Assembly (NCBI RefSeq): GCF_014897985.1
Contig: NZ_JABUZA010000029.1
Coordinates: forward strand, 1-59,941
Reading direction: 5' to 3'
DNA from: Halomonas colorata
Lineage (GTDB): Bacteria > Pseudomonadota > Gammaproteobacteria > Pseudomonadales > Halomonadaceae
DNA length: 59,941 bases
The translations under genes were made by a program, and so were the position numbers. Positions within the stretch are counted from its first letter, which is position 1. Every line of letters begins with the position of its first letter. Shown here piece by piece: positions 35,747 to 46,649 of the stretch. The notes under the pieces are model-generated. The model saw nothing but the letters and a program-made list of their open reading frames with translations, ran no database searches and had not been told where the DNA came from.

Positions 35747-38245
35747 ATGACTATTCATCAAGATTTACCCATTTCACGCATCATGCAAACCAGCATTTTG
35801 CACTGCGCAGCCGACACTCCCCTTTACCAGGCTGCAAAACGCATGACCGAGCGTCACTGTAGCTCCATTGTCATTATGGAAAATCAAAAAGCTGTGGGTA
35901 TCTGGACAGAGCATGACGCCCTAACAATTAATTTCGATACGCCCTCTGCCCTCATGCGGCCTATCGCTGATTTTATGTCTGCACCGGTATATACCGCAAC
36001 GCATCAAATGTTGCTAAGCGAAGCGACTCTCCTTCTCAATACCCACAAGCTTCGCCATCTCCTGATCATTAATGAAGAACAGCAGCCAATCGGGATTTTA
36101 TCGCAAACCGATATTGCCGTTAATCAGGGACTAGAGCCCTACCTTCGCCTTCGCGAAGTACATGCTGCCATGCGATGCAACCCACTAATAATTGATGGCT
36201 CGCTAAATTTGGCGGAAGCTGCATTACAAATGCGCAATCACCATCAAGATGCTGCGATTATTCTATGCAATGATCAGCTCGGCATTATTACTGAGCGTGA
36301 CATCGTATCGTTTATCGCCAATCAGTCCGATGATACCCCGGTGAAGTATCTGGCTAGTCAGCCATTGATCTCTATTGAGGCAACCGCACCATTAATCAAC
36401 GCACGGGATCTTTTGATTGATCACCGTGTACGCCACTTAGCTGTTCACAATAACGATGGCGATATCATCGGCTTGCTTGGATTTTCCGACATACTTCACG
36501 GCGCTGAATACTTGTATCTTGCCGACTTACGCGATGCCCTTAAGCAACGCGATCAAGCGCTGGCGCGCTCGAATCAAAACCTGCAGTTGGCAGAGCGAGT
36601 AATTGATTCATCGTTGGAAGGAATTATCATTACCGATGCTGCAGCATGTATTGAATTTGTGAATCCTGCCTTCACCCACCTAACCGGCTATAGCCTGGAT
36701 GATGTACTGGGCAAGACGCCAAACGTGCTAGGTTCAGGCCGGCAAGATGCAGCGTTCTATGAGCAAATGTGGAATACCCTAAAAGCAGATGGCTATTGGC
36801 GAGGCGAGGTATGGAATCGGCGTAAATCGGGTGAGCTATATCTTGAGCTACTGACCATCACGGCTATTCGCGATGACATGGGCATAACACAGCACTACGC
36901 CGGACTCTTTTTAGATATCACGCACATGCGTGAAAACGAAGAGCAGATTCGCCACTTGGCCTACTACGATGTGTTAACCCGGCTACCCAATCGTCGCCTG
37001 CTTGAAGATCGCATCACTCTGGCTATTCGCCACGCCCATCGCGCCACAGAACAGCTGGCGGTGATATTTATCGATTTGGACCATTTCAAGCAGGTAAACG
37101 ACACACTGGGACACGCCCTAGGAGATGACCTTCTGTTAAGTGTTGCCGAGCGTATGACGGCTAAACTACGCGAAGATGATACGCTCGCCCGACTGGGCGG
37201 AGACGAATTTATTGCATTACTGCCTAATATTAACGGTTTTTCCGAAGCCTCTTCCGTTGCCCAACGATTAATTGACGCCGTCGGCGCACCTTATTCGTTA
37301 CACGGCCACAGTTTTCGCATTGGCTCCAGTTTGGGCATCAGCCTTTACCCTGATGACGGCAGCACTTCTGAAGCATTAATCCAGCATGCCGACGCAGCAA
37401 TGTATCGTGCCAAACGTGAAGGGCGAAATACCTATCGCCTATATCAGGCGGCTGTCGATCAGCAGGCGCGTGACCAATTAAGCATGGAAACGGCCTTGCG
37501 TAACGCGGTTGAAACCGGCGAAGGCTTATACATGGCTTATCAGCCGCTAGTTCAGCGCAACAATCGCCGGCTCGCCTCTGCCGAGGCGCTCGTTCGCTGG
37601 AGACATCCACAGCGCGGCCTGATACCACCGGGTGAGTTTATTCCTCTTGCAGAACGCTCAGGCTTAATTTTGCCGTTAGGCGAAAAGGTAATCGACCTGG
37701 TACTTGCTGACATGCGGGCATGGAAGGCTACAGGAAAAAAACTAATCTCTGTGGCCATTAATCTTTCCACCGCTCAGTTTTGGCAGTCCAATTTCGTTAA
37801 TCATATTACTCAGAAATTACGTGATAGCCAGCTTTCCCCCGCTTTGATCACCTTTGAGCTAACCGAAAGCATACTGCTTAACCGCGAAGCAGAGGGAGCG
37901 ACCCTGCTCAAACAATTACGTGCATTGGGTTGTGGTATTGCGCTGGATGATTTTGGCACAGGCTATTCCTCACTAAGCTATTTGCATAACATTCCCGCCC
38001 ATAGCCTTAAAATAGATCGCAGTTTTATTGAGGCCTTGCACCCACAAGAAAACAGCAGCCGTACCATTGTTGCAGCGATTGCAAGCCTTGCCCGTGAACT
38101 GGGTTTAAAAGTAGTCGCCGAAGGCGTTGAAACGGAGCAGCAATGGAATCTGCTGGGAGAATACGCTATCGACTTTATTCAAGGATTTTATATAGCCAAA
38201 CCCCAGCCGGCCAGCCACTTTGCTGAATTACTCGAAGCGAACTGA
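35747..38245 (+). CDS. Four-CBS, PAS, GGDEF and EAL domain c-di-GMP signalling protein
   Basis: The 832-residue protein has four CBS motifs in residues ~5-250, enough for two Bateman modules, a short coiled coil (~255-285), a PAS domain (~283-405, EGIIITDAAACIEFVNPAFT), a diguanylate cyclase domain with intact LGGDEF near residue 483, and a phosphodiesterase domain with intact EAL (near 611), DDFGTGYSSLSYL and AEGVET. Both enzymatic halves therefore look competent. There is no membrane span, so it should sense cytoplasmic nucleotides or redox/ligands. The ATG has no strong Shine-Dalgarno sequence. It diverges from tig. Confidence 0.92.
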   Translation: MTIHQDLPISRIMQTSILHCAADTPLYQAAKRMTERHCSSIVIMENQKAVGIWTEHDALTINFDTPSALMRPIADFMSAPVYTATHQMLLSEATLLLNTHKLRHLLIINEEQQPIGILSQTDIAVNQGLEPYLRLREVHAAMRCNPLIIDGSLNLAEAALQMRNHHQDAAIILCNDQLGIITERDIVSFIANQSDDTPVKYLASQPLISIEATAPLINARDLLIDHRVRHLAVHNNDGDIIGLLGFSDILHGAEYLYLADLRDALKQRDQALARSNQNLQLAERVIDSSLEGIIITDAAACIEFVNPAFTHLTGYSLDDVLGKTPNVLGSGRQDAAFYEQMWNTLKADGYWRGEVWNRRKSGELYLELLTITAIRDDMGITQHYAGLFLDITHMRENEEQIRHLAYYDVLTRLPNRRLLEDRITLAIRHAHRATEQLAVIFIDLDHFKQVNDTLGHALGDDLLLSVAERMTAKLREDDTLARLGGDEFIALLPNINGFSEASSVAQRLIDAVGAPYSLHGHSFRIGSSLGISLYPDDGSTSEALIQHADAAMYRAKREGRNTYRLYQAAVDQQARDQLSMETALRNAVETGEGLYMAYQPLVQRNNRRLASAEALVRWRHPQRGLIPPGEFIPLAERSGLILPLGEKVIDLVLADMRAWKATGKKLISVAINLSTAQFWQSNFVNHITQKLRDSQLSPALITFELTESILLNREAEGATLLKQLRALGCGIALDDFGTGYSSLSYLHNIPAHSLKIDRSFIEALHPQENSSRTIVAAIASLARELGLKVVAEGVETEQQWNLLGEYAIDFIQGFYIAKPQPASHFAELLEAN

Positions 38246-38306
38246 ACGCTTCACTACCAATGAACCACTCATGCCTGCTAAACAGCATCATGCCTACCAA
38301 ACACAG

Positions 38307-38336
38307 TATAAAGGCGCTTAAAAAGGCGCCTTTATA
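38307..38336. terminator. Bidirectional terminator between the GGDEF/EAL gene and the small membrane protein gene
   Basis: TATAAAGGCGC and GCGCCTTTATA form a perfect 11-bp stem around an 8-base loop. The AT-rich outer part supplies T-rich ends in both directions, fitting the convergent genes. Confidence 0.75.
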
Positions 38337-38361
38337 ATCTGCCTATTTAGCCAGCTATGGA

Positions 38362-38739
38362 TTACCTGCGGCGTTCATGTCCCCACCATAGGCTTACCGC
38401 ATGAATTAACAAGCCGCAGGTAGCCGCATGAGATATAAACACTTGCCAGCTAATCCAGGTGGTAAAAATTGCGTGCCAGATACCCATAATCACTGCGCCG
38501 ATGACAAGCATTAGCGCAAACCGAATACCCAGCCTAGGCAGTTTCCGTCGACTATCGCTGGTTAATAGGCGCCATTGCGCTATTGCGGCAGCAGCTACGA
38601 AAACTACCGCCATTATAATCAGTGTTTGACGGGTGCTATGTCCGCCCGCCATAAAGCGTGGCAAAGATGCCAGCATCACTACACATAGCCCCAGCGCAAC
38701 GCTGACGCGCTCAGCTGAATAAGGCGTTGTTTGCTGCAT
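38362..38739 (-). CDS. Small integral membrane protein of unknown function
   Basis: The ATG at 38737-38739 (MQQTTPYSAERVSVALG) lies 2 bp after the flavodoxin stop with AAGG upstream, giving 125 residues; the longer frame runs through the flavodoxin gene and is rejected. Four hydrophobic segments are visible (about 14-32, 40-56, 72-90 and 98-116), with basic loops such as SDSRRKLPR. I recognise no family. Tight linkage to the flavodoxin suggests a shared transcript. Confidence 0.75.
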   Translation of the reverse strand: MQQTTPYSAERVSVALGLCVVMLASLPRFMAGGHSTRQTLIIMAVVFVAAAAIAQWRLLTSDSRRKLPRLGIRFALMLVIGAVIMGIWHAIFTTWISWQVFISHAATCGLLIHAVSLWWGHERRR

Positions 38740-38741
38740 CG

Positions 38742-39203
38742 TTAGGCTACCTTTATCTGCTGCTCTTCGATCCATTCCTCGACCCAAGGTACCGCAGCGT
38801 CATCGGCCATAAAGGTTTCCATGGCATCTACTTCCAACCGCTCACCCATCCGACGCGCACCGTGATCTTCAAGCAGGCTATCCAGCTTTCTGCCAGCGCC
38901 GCAGAAAGTATCGCCATAGGAGCTATCCCCTAACGCAATCAGACCATAGCGAAGTCCCGTAAGTGCAGGGCTTTTATCACTCAGGCCACGCACAAAAGGA
39001 ACGAAATTACCGGGAAAATCACCATTACCGGTTGTTGAAATCACAAACAATGAAATATCCTCATCGCTTGTCAAATCATCAAGCGTGGGCTGCTCAACAA
39101 TGTCAACGCCGAATCCGGCTTGCTCAAAGAGTGGCTTTACCTGCTCAGCCACATCTAAAGCGCCACCGTACATCGTACCAACCAATATCTTTAATTGAGG
39201 CAT
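38742..39203 (-). CDS. Flavodoxin-domain protein, MioC-like
   Basis: The ATG at 39201-39203 is preceded by AAAGGTG and gives 153 residues; an in-frame GTG 12 bp earlier is less likely. The FMN phosphate-binding loop is LVGTMYGGALDVAEQV (residues 6-21), followed by STTGNGDFPGNFVPFV and the ring-binding segment ALGDSSYGDTFCGAGRKLD. This pattern matches short-chain flavodoxins such as MioC and the flavodoxin domain of sulfite reductase. It probably carries single electrons in the cytoplasm; the partner is unknown. Confidence 0.87.
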   Translation of the reverse strand: MPQLKILVGTMYGGALDVAEQVKPLFEQAGFGVDIVEQPTLDDLTSDEDISLFVISTTGNGDFPGNFVPFVRGLSDKSPALTGLRYGLIALGDSSYGDTFCGAGRKLDSLLEDHGARRMGERLEVDAMETFMADDAAVPWVEEWIEEQQIKVA

Positions 39204-39541
39204 TATTGCTATCACCTTTCATGTTCACGGCGCCAATCCGCTGCCTTGCAAATAGCCGTCTGAATTTGTACAAGATATTAACATAGCTTGCTTATACGAC
39301 CCATTTTGATGGCGCGGGGTTCACCGTCGGCAACGCAGCCGATTTTCCTACCCCTACGCTCACATGTGCTTCTTAGCGCTCTACTGCGGATGCGGCCAAT
39401 CGTCATAACCACGTCTTTTACCACTGTAAAAAAACGGAGTGCTTAGAAGCACTCCGTTTGTATAGCCGAGACAGTCTAATAGCAATGCGATCCCTATTAA
39501 GCACTATCCCTATCAAGCGCTACTTCCCTTCCTATCAAGCA
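39204..39541. other. Intergenic region between ihfA and the flavodoxin gene
   Basis: This 338-bp gap holds the ihfA terminator (39428-39459) and three imperfect 15-bp direct repeats at its right edge. I checked both strands for a tRNA (tRNA-Pro follows ihfA in some pseudomonads) and saw no cloverleaf. The left part should contain the flavodoxin promoter, but no clear boxes stand out. Confidence 0.6.
39428..39459 (-). terminator. Intrinsic terminator downstream of ihfA
   Basis: ACGGAGTGCTT and AAGCACTCCGT form the stem; on the minus strand the hairpin is followed by seven T residues. It ends the translation-gene operon. Confidence 0.9.
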
Positions 39542-39544
39542 CTA
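39492..39544 (-). repeat. Three imperfect 15-bp direct repeats at the ihfA 3' end
   Basis: Copies begin at 39492 (CCCTATTAAGCACTA), 39508 (CCCTATCAAGCGCTA) and 39530 (TCCTATCAAGCACTA). The last copy includes the ihfA TAG stop at 39542-39544, and each copy starts with TAG on the minus strand. They look like local duplications. Confidence 0.75.
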
Positions 39545-39841
39545 CTTGTTTTGCACGTAATGCTCGACTTGCTGCTTTAGCTTTTGGCCTGGACGAAACG
39601 TTACCACCCGGCGAGCAGAAATAGGTATTTCTTCACCGGTTTTAGGGTTGCGCCCTGGCCGCTCACGCTTATCACGCAGGTCAAAGTTGCCAAACCCTGA
39701 CAGCTTGACCTGTTCATTTTCTCGTAAGCAGGCTCGAATCTCTTCAAAAAAAGCTTCGACCATGGCTTTTGCTTCTCGCTTAGATAGTGCCAGCTCAGTA
39801 TGTAAATGCTCTGCCAACTCTGCTTTGGTCAACGCACCCAT
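39542..39841 (-). CDS. ihfA: Integration host factor alpha subunit
   Basis: The 99-residue protein has the IHF/HU fold with the arm [20 protein letters not shown] and N-terminal [19 protein letters not shown] binds and sharply bends specific DNA sites as a heterodimer with IhfB. Its place directly after pheT, and a length exceeding HU, identify the alpha subunit. Confidence 0.96.
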   Translation of the reverse strand: MGALTKAELAEHLHTELALSKREAKAMVEAFFEEIRACLRENEQVKLSGFGNFDLRDKRERPGRNPKTGEEIPISARRVVTFRPGQKLKQQVEHYVQNK

Positions 39842-39907
39842 AGGGACCTCCTTATAGCAAACGCATTGCCAAGAACGTGATAAGCGTCGTGTCGTGGCAT
39901 ATTATTG

Positions 39908-42289
39908 TCAGCCGCGTAGCTCAGCCTCCAACTGGACACGCACTTGTGTCACGATGGAATCTACCAACTGGTTGATTTCTTCGTCGTTTAGCGTGCGTGA
40001 AGGATGCTGCCAGGTCAAGCCTAAAGCAATACTCTTATGGTCGTCCGCCACGCCTTTACCAGCATAGACATCAAATAGCGTAATGTCTTTTAAGTAATCA
40101 CCGGCTTTTTCTTTGGCGCAATCCAGCAAGGCCTGCACGGGCACTGCGCTTTTAACGATGAAAGCTAAATCGCGACGCACTTCAGGATAACGCGACAAGG
40201 CTTCAAAGGCGGGAATCTGGCCTTGGCTTAGGGTATCCAGCCGGACCTCAAACAGTACAGCGTCTACTTTCAGGCCAAGTTTGGCGCGTACTTGCGGGTG
40301 CAGTGTGCCAATCCAGCCAGCATGCTCACCATTACACAGTATCTCGGCACTTTGTCCGGGGTGCAGCGCCGAATGCTCAGCGGGTTCAAAACGCCAGGCA
40401 TCAGGGTTACCCCCCAAAGCTAAAAGACTTTCTAGATCCCCTTTTAGATCGTAAAAGTCGATGCGCTCTTTCGAGCCGGTCCAGCCTTCGGTTTCCCGAG
40501 TGCCACAGACTAACGCACCCATCATGGGCACCTGAGAAAGCTGATCTAATTCGCCATTAAATACCAAGCCCGTCTCAAATAACCGTACACGGGTCTGCTG
40601 GCGATTTAAATTATGCTCCATCGCCCGCACAAGGCCTGGAAACAAACTTGCCCGCATCACCGACAGATCGGCGGAGATAGGATTGGCAAGTACCGGAGAG
40701 ACGGCATCAGGCAGTATAGCGGCCTGAAGCTCGGGAGCAACAAAGCTATAAGTAATCGCCTCTTGGAAACCACGAGCGACCATTTGGCGACGCAGTTGCG
40801 CCTGGGTCAGCGTTGCTTCATCACTAGAACGTAGCGCTAATCGCGCAGCCGGGCGGCGAACGGGCAGATTATTGTAACCATGAATCCGAGCGATCTCTTC
40901 GATCAGGTCTTCTTCAATCGCGACATCGAACCGCCAGCTAGGCGCAACAGCGGACCAACCTTCTGCCTGAAGACTTACCTCAAGCCCCAATCGCGTCAGA
41001 ATATCAGTGACGTCATCGGTGGCGAGCTTCTTGGAAAGCGCACTTTCCAGGCGCGCTTCACGCAGTAAAATAGTGCGTGGAGCAGGCACATCAGATTCAC
41101 TGACGCATTCAGTGACAGGCCCTGGTTGACCGCCGCAGATTTCGATCAGCAAGCGTGTTGCCCGTTCAACGGCCACTTTAGCAAGCTCAGGATCCACGCC
41201 ACGCTCAAAGCGGTGTGACGCATCCGTATGCAGGCCGTAGGAGCGCGCCTGACCGGCAATAGCCAGCGGCGTGAAAAAGGCCGACTCCAAGAAAATCGAC
41301 TGGGTGGTTTCGTTGACCCCTGAATTTTCTCCGCCCATGACACCCGCCATGGCAAGCAGCCCCGCTTCATCCGCAATCATTAGCGTTTCAGGGCGCAGGG
41401 CAACGTCTTGACCATCCAGCAGCGTTAACCGCTCGCCCTCTTTCGCCATGCGTACAATGATGCGGCCGTTCAGGTTATCGCGATCAAATGCATGCATCGG
41501 CTGCCCGAGCTCAAGCATAACGTAGTTGGTAACATCAACCACAGGGTCGATGGAGCGAATACCGCTACGACGCAGGCGCTCTCCCATCCAGAGCGGTGTT
41601 TCTGCTTTTACATTGATGCCCTTGATAACACGGCCAATATAGCGAGGGCACTGCTCAGACACTTCAACGCTAATAGCAAAGGTGTCGTCAATTAACGGCG
41701 CAACGGGTTCAATAACCGGCGGCGTTACGGCCAGACGGTTAAGCACACCCACTTCACGGGCCAGGCCTTTAACGCTTAAACAGTCGCCACGGTTAGGCGT
41801 GAGATCTACCTCAATGGTCATATCATTGAGGTGCATATACTCACGGAAATCGACGCCAACAGGTGCAGAATCCGCCAGTACCAAAATACCCGGCGAGGTA
41901 TCTTCCTCAAGCCCAAGCTCTGATGCTGAACAAATCATGCCGCGTGATTCAACGCCACGCAGTTTTGCCTTTTTAATTTTAAAATCGCCAGGCAAGACAC
42001 CGCCCACCTGAGCGAACGGTATTTTCTGACCGATATCGACATTGGCCGCACCGCAAACCACTTGCACCGGCTCGCCGGTACCATCGTTTACGGTACAAAC
42101 GTTTAACTTATCGGCGTCAGGGTGCCTCTCTTTGGTAAGCACTTCAGCCACGACAACGCCACTAAACGCAGCGGCTACCGTCTCAACGGCATCGACCTCT
42201 AAGCCGGCCATGGTGATCTGATCTGCAATCGCCTGCGTGTCCAGCTGCGGCGATACCCATTCGCGCAGCCACTGTTCTGAAAATTTCAT
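39908..42289 (-). CDS. pheT: Phenylalanyl-tRNA synthetase beta subunit
   Basis: The 793-residue protein shows an N-terminal tRNA-binding OB fold (residues ~40-150, VVCGAANVDIGQKIPFAQVG), the B3/B4 editing region (PVVDVTNYVMLELGQPMHAF), a B5 domain and the C-terminal ferredoxin-like anticodon-binding domain (FEALSRYPEVRRDLAFIVKS). With PheS it forms the alpha2-beta2 enzyme that charges tRNA-Phe. It follows pheS by 26 bp. Confidence 0.97.
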   Translation of the reverse strand: MKFSEQWLREWVSPQLDTQAIADQITMAGLEVDAVETVAAAFSGVVVAEVLTKERHPDADKLNVCTVNDGTGEPVQVVCGAANVDIGQKIPFAQVGGVLPGDFKIKKAKLRGVESRGMICSASELGLEEDTSPGILVLADSAPVGVDFREYMHLNDMTIEVDLTPNRGDCLSVKGLAREVGVLNRLAVTPPVIEPVAPLIDDTFAISVEVSEQCPRYIGRVIKGINVKAETPLWMGERLRRSGIRSIDPVVDVTNYVMLELGQPMHAFDRDNLNGRIIVRMAKEGERLTLLDGQDVALRPETLMIADEAGLLAMAGVMGGENSGVNETTQSIFLESAFFTPLAIAGQARSYGLHTDASHRFERGVDPELAKVAVERATRLLIEICGGQPGPVTECVSESDVPAPRTILLREARLESALSKKLATDDVTDILTRLGLEVSLQAEGWSAVAPSWRFDVAIEEDLIEEIARIHGYNNLPVRRPAARLALRSSDEATLTQAQLRRQMVARGFQEAITYSFVAPELQAAILPDAVSPVLANPISADLSVMRASLFPGLVRAMEHNLNRQQTRVRLFETGLVFNGELDQLSQVPMMGALVCGTRETEGWTGSKERIDFYDLKGDLESLLALGGNPDAWRFEPAEHSALHPGQSAEILCNGEHAGWIGTLHPQVRAKLGLKVDAVLFEVRLDTLSQGQIPAFEALSRYPEVRRDLAFIVKSAVPVQALLDCAKEKAGDYLKDITLFDVYAGKGVADDHKSIALGLTWQHPSRTLNDEEINQLVDSIVTQVRVQLEAELRG

Positions 42290-42315
42290 GATCGTTCCTG
42301 TGTTCGGCAGCGGTC

Positions 42316-43350
<1,035 letters not shown>

Positions 43351-43395
43351 TTAAGCGGTTCCCTCGTAATGAGGGTGTAGCACGTTGAAGGTGAC

Positions 43396-43430
43396 AAAAA
43401 AACAGGGGAAGAGCGGCTGCTCTTCCCCTG
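43396..43430 (-). terminator. Strong hairpin terminator (possible attenuator) between rplT and pheS
   Basis: CAGGGGAAGAGC and GCTCTTCCCCTG form a perfect 12-bp stem with a 4-base loop, followed on the minus strand by seven T residues. It lies 58 bp past the rplT stop and 60 bp before pheS. In E. coli this gap holds the pheM leader peptide and attenuator; here I find no short ATG frame with Phe codons. Confidence 0.9.
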
Positions 43431-43488
43431 CGGGTCACACTGAAATGACCTTCGTCAATTCACGCTGGCAGTCGCGCAGCGTATGACG

Positions 43489-43842
43489 TTATTGGGCAGC
43501 CTTGGCTTTTTCCACGATAGCAGCAAAAGCAGCTTTTTCGTGTACAGCCAGATCAGCCAATACTTTACGGTCAATTTCGATACCGGCTTTCTTCAAACCG
43601 CCAACAAAGCGGCTGTAAGACATACCGTTGATGCGCGCAGCAGCGTTAATACGCTGAATCCACAGCGCACGGAACTGACGCTTACGGTTACGGCGGTCAC
43701 GATAAGCATACTGGCCCGCTTTAATAACGGCCTGCTTAGCTACACGGAAAACACGCGAACGGGCACCGTAGTAACCTTTAGCCTGCTTCAATACTTTTTT
43801 ATGGCGACGACGGGCCACTACACCACGCTTAACACGGGTCAT
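43489..43842 (-). CDS. rplT: 50S ribosomal protein L20
   Basis: The 117-residue basic protein has the L20 hallmark [20 protein letters not shown] and [20 protein letters not shown] (with residues around it). It binds 23S rRNA early in assembly and, in E. coli, represses the rpmI-rplT mRNA. It follows rpmI in the infC operon and is of standard length. Confidence 0.98.
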   Translation of the reverse strand: MTRVKRGVVARRRHKKVLKQAKGYYGARSRVFRVAKQAVIKAGQYAYRDRRNRKRQFRALWIQRINAAARINGMSYSRFVGGLKKAGIEIDRKVLADLAVHEKAAFAAIVEKAKAAQ

Positions 43843-43898
43843 AACACACTCCTGACTTTATAGCTGAGGCTTAAAGCACTCAGACAAGAAAATTCGAC

Positions 43899-44093
43899 TT
43901 ATAGGTTCGGCAGCATGCGTTGGATCAACGCTTTGTCAGAAGCATGAATCTGCTTCATACCACGCAGCTGACGCTTACGCTTAGTCGATTTCTTGGTCAA
44001 GATGTGGCTACGGAAAGACTGCTTGTGCTTAAAGCCATTAGCGGTCTTTTTAAAGCGCTTTGCAGCGCCGCTGTTGCTTTTGATTTTCGGCAT
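43899..44093 (-). CDS. rpmI: 50S ribosomal protein L35
   Basis: The 64-residue protein matches L35 throughout: [20 protein letters not shown] at the start and [14 protein letters not shown] near the end. It sits between infC and rplT as usual. Confidence 0.98.
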   Translation of the reverse strand: MPKIKSNSGAAKRFKKTANGFKHKQSFRSHILTKKSTKRKRQLRGMKQIHASDKALIQRMLPNL

Positions 44094-44135
44094 GAGAAAA
44101 CTCCGCTCGATATTTTTTAGAAAATCCAGGGCCGA

Positions 44136-44153
44136 CCATCGCCTACGCGATGG
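44136..44153 (-). promoter_or_regulatory. Hairpin between infC and rpmI
   Basis: CCATCGC and GCGATGG form a 7-bp stem with the loop CTAC, extended by flanking GGC/GCC bases. It lies in the 81-bp gap before rpmI. In E. coli the rpmI leader is where L20 binds to repress translation, so this may be part of that control; it could also be a simple processing structure. Confidence 0.35.
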
Positions 44154-44174
44154 CCCGTTGGTTTCGCCGCTGGA

Positions 44175-44714
44175 TCACTTCTTTTTCGGGGCAAGAATCA
44201 TGATCATCTGGCGGCCTTCCATTTTCGGGAAAGACTCCACCGCTCCGATCTCTTCCAGGTCTGCCGCGATCCGCTCCATCAGCTTGCGGCCGATGTCCTG
44301 GTGCGCCATTTCGCGACCACGGAAGCGCAATGTGACCTTACCCTTGTCACCACCTTCCAAAAAGCGAATCAGGTTTTTCAATTTTACCTGATAATCGCCC
44401 TCATCGGTGCCAGGACGGAATTTAACTTCCTTGACCTGGATTTGCTTTTGCTTTTTCTTTTGAGCCGCTTTCTGCTTCTTCGTCTCAAAAACGAATTTAC
44501 CGTAATCCATAATCTTACAGACGATGGGATCGGCATTCGAAATTTGCACAAGGTCTAAACCGGCAGCTTCCGCACGTTCGATTGCTTCAGTGGTGGGCAC
44601 AACACCCAACTGCTCACCTTCAGCATCGATTAGACGCACTTCTTCTTCGGTAATTCGCTCGTTCATTGGTGGGCGTTTGTCTGCTGGACGCCCGCGCTGG
44701 TTGCTTCGCTTGAT
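44175..44714 (-). CDS. infC: Translation initiation factor IF-3 (ATC start)
   Basis: The first ATG of the frame (44664-44666) would drop the N-terminal region found in other IF-3 proteins. Extending upstream in frame gives ATC at 44712-44714, preceded by AAGGAG with an 8-nt spacer, and the product (I/M)[20 protein letters not shown], 179 residues, nearly the E. coli length of 180. infC genes classically use rare AUU, AUC or AUA starts, through which IF-3 represses its own translation. The two-domain IF-3 body ([48 protein letters not shown]) is intact. The Shine-Dalgarno overlaps the thrS stop codon. Confidence 0.9.
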   Translation of the reverse strand: MKRSNQRGRPADKRPPMNERITEEEVRLIDAEGEQLGVVPTTEAIERAEAAGLDLVQISNADPIVCKIMDYGKFVFETKKQKAAQKKKQKQIQVKEVKFRPGTDEGDYQVKLKNLIRFLEGGDKGKVTLRFRGREMAHQDIGRKLMERIAADLEEIGAVESFPKMEGRQMIMILAPKKK

Positions 44715-44730
44715 CGTTCCGTCTCCTTAG
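44712..44730 (-). promoter_or_regulatory. infC ribosome-binding site with ATC start codon
   Basis: The minus strand reads TAAGGAGACGGAACGATC, in which TAA is the thrS stop, AAGGAG the Shine-Dalgarno sequence and ATC the proposed start. The strong site in front of a rare start codon is the arrangement expected for IF-3 autoregulation. Confidence 0.8.
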
Positions 44731-46649
44731 GCAATTGACGATGTCGCCAGGGCTGCTCGCTCTGCATTAAGACGTTCAATGAGTGCATCGATTGTCATAG
44801 TGCCGAGGTTTTCGCCGCTGCGAGTTCGCACGGCCACTGAGTCAGCTTCGACTTCCTTATCTCCCACCACAAGAAGATAGGGAATTTTCTGTAACGTATG
44901 CTCACGGATTTTAAAGCCGATCTTCTCGTTCCTCAAGTCCGCTTTGACCCGTAAGCCACTTTTTTGCAGGCGTTGCTCTAATTCAAGCGCATAATCACGC
45001 TGCGCATCGGTGATTATCATCACTACCGCCTGCTGAGGTGCTAACCATAATGGCATAGCGCCAGCATAATGTTCAATCAAGATACCAATGAAACGCTCCA
45101 TAGAGCCCACAATTGCACGATGCAACATAACCGGCGGCTTGCGCTCACCCTCTTCGGTCACATATTGAGCACCCAGGCGCTCAGGCATCATGAAATCAAC
45201 CTGCATGGTACCAACCTGCCACTCGCGCCCCAAGCAATCTTTCATGTGGTATTCAATCTTGGGACCATAGAACGCGCCTTCGCCAGGAAGTTCCTGCCAT
45301 TCGACGCCACAGGCTGTTAACGCACCACGTAGGGCATCTTCAGCCTGATCCCAAACATCGTCACTGCCAATACGCTTTTCTGGGCGCAGAGCAATTTTAA
45401 TGGCAATGTCTTCAAATCCAAAATCGGTATAAACCTTCAACGCCTGACGATGAAAGTTAGTAACTTCGGGCTCGACCTGGGCTTCGGTACAGAAAATATG
45501 CCCGTCATCCTGAGTAAAGGCTCGAACACGCATAATACCGTGCAATGCACCGGAAGGCTCGTTACGGTGGCATCCACCAAACTCGCCAAACCGTACAGGC
45601 AGTTCGCGATAGCTGCGCAGCCCGGAATTGAACACCTGCACATGGCCGGGGCAGTTCATCGGCTTAAGCGCATACTCACGCTTTTCGGATTCGGTAAAGA
45701 ACATACCGTCAGCGTAGTTATCCCAGTGCCCGGACTTTTTCCAAAGCGACACGTCCATTACTTGAGGGCAGCGAATTTCCTGATAGCCACCTTCTTTATA
45801 AACGCCTCGCATGTACTGCTCGACCTGCTGCCATAGCGCCCAACCATTCGGGTGCCAAAACACCATTCCCGGTGCTTCTTCCTGCATATGGAAGAGATCA
45901 AGGCGACGGGCAAGCTTGCGGTGATCGCGCTTCTCAGCTTCTTCAAGGCGCTTCAAATAGGCTTTTAGCTGCTTCTTATCGCCCCAGGCGGTCCCGTAAA
46001 TGCGGGTTAGCATGGCATTTGAAGCATCCGCTCGCCAGTAGGCCCCGGCAAGCTTGGTCAACTTGAATGCTTTTAGATGACGAGTATTAGGCACATGAGG
46101 ACCACGGCACATATCCGTGTACTCTTCATGATGATAAAGCCGAATGTCTGCGCCTTCAGGAATATCGTGAATGATTTCCTGCTTATAAGTTTCGTCACGC
46201 TGCGCGAACGTTGCCATCGCTTTATCACGATCCACATATTCACGCACTACATCGTATTCACGCTCAATTAAATCTTGCATCCGCTTTTCGATGGCATCTA
46301 AATCTTCTGGGGTAATTGAGCGGCCAAAATCAATATCATAATAAAAGCCGTTTTCGATCACCGGCCCGATCGCCATCTTGGCATCGGGATAAAGCTGCTT
46401 CACTGCGTGACCAATCAAGTGCGCGCAGGAGTGGCGAATAATTTCCACGCCTTCAGGATCACGCGCGGTAATAATAGCAACATCCGCGTCACGCTCAATC
46501 AGGTCGGCGGCATCTACCAGCACGCCATCGATCCGCCCGGCTATGCATGCCTTGGCCAAACCAGGGCCAATGGACTCTGCAAGCTGCATGATGGAAAGCG
46601 GCGCTTCAAAGGTTCTTTCGCTACCGTCAGGTAGTGTCACAATAGGCAT
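44727..46649 (-). CDS. thrS: Threonyl-tRNA synthetase
   Basis: The 640-residue class II synthetase has a TGS domain (1-62), the editing domain with [17 protein letters not shown] and [20 protein letters not shown], the catalytic core with zinc-ligand Cys in [13 protein letters not shown] and motif 3 region [20 protein letters not shown], and an anticodon-binding domain. Length is standard. It is first in the operon leading to infC. Confidence 0.98.
   Translation of the reverse strand: MPIVTLPDGSERTFEAPLSIMQLAESIGPGLAKACIAGRIDGVLVDAADLIERDADVAIITARDPEGVEIIRHSCAHLIGHAVKQLYPDAKMAIGPVIENGFYYDIDFGRSITPEDLDAIEKRMQDLIEREYDVVREYVDRDKAMATFAQRDETYKQEIIHDIPEGADIRLYHHEEYTDMCRGPHVPNTRHLKAFKLTKLAGAYWRADASNAMLTRIYGTAWGDKKQLKAYLKRLEEAEKRDHRKLARRLDLFHMQEEAPGMVFWHPNGWALWQQVEQYMRGVYKEGGYQEIRCPQVMDVSLWKKSGHWDNYADGMFFTESEKREYALKPMNCPGHVQVFNSGLRSYRELPVRFGEFGGCHRNEPSGALHGIMRVRAFTQDDGHIFCTEAQVEPEVTNFHRQALKVYTDFGFEDIAIKIALRPEKRIGSDDVWDQAEDALRGALTACGVEWQELPGEGAFYGPKIEYHMKDCLGREWQVGTMQVDFMMPERLGAQYVTEEGERKPPVMLHRAIVGSMERFIGILIEHYAGAMPLWLAPQQAVVMIITDAQRDYALELEQRLQKSGLRVKADLRNEKIGFKIREHTLQKIPYLLVVGDKEVEADSVAVRTRSGENLGTMTIDALIERLNAERAALATSSIA

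Noticed and set aside
39204..39541. Possible tRNA after ihfA, as in some pseudomonads
   Set aside because: Neither strand shows a T-arm GTTCGA-type segment with matching acceptor stem.
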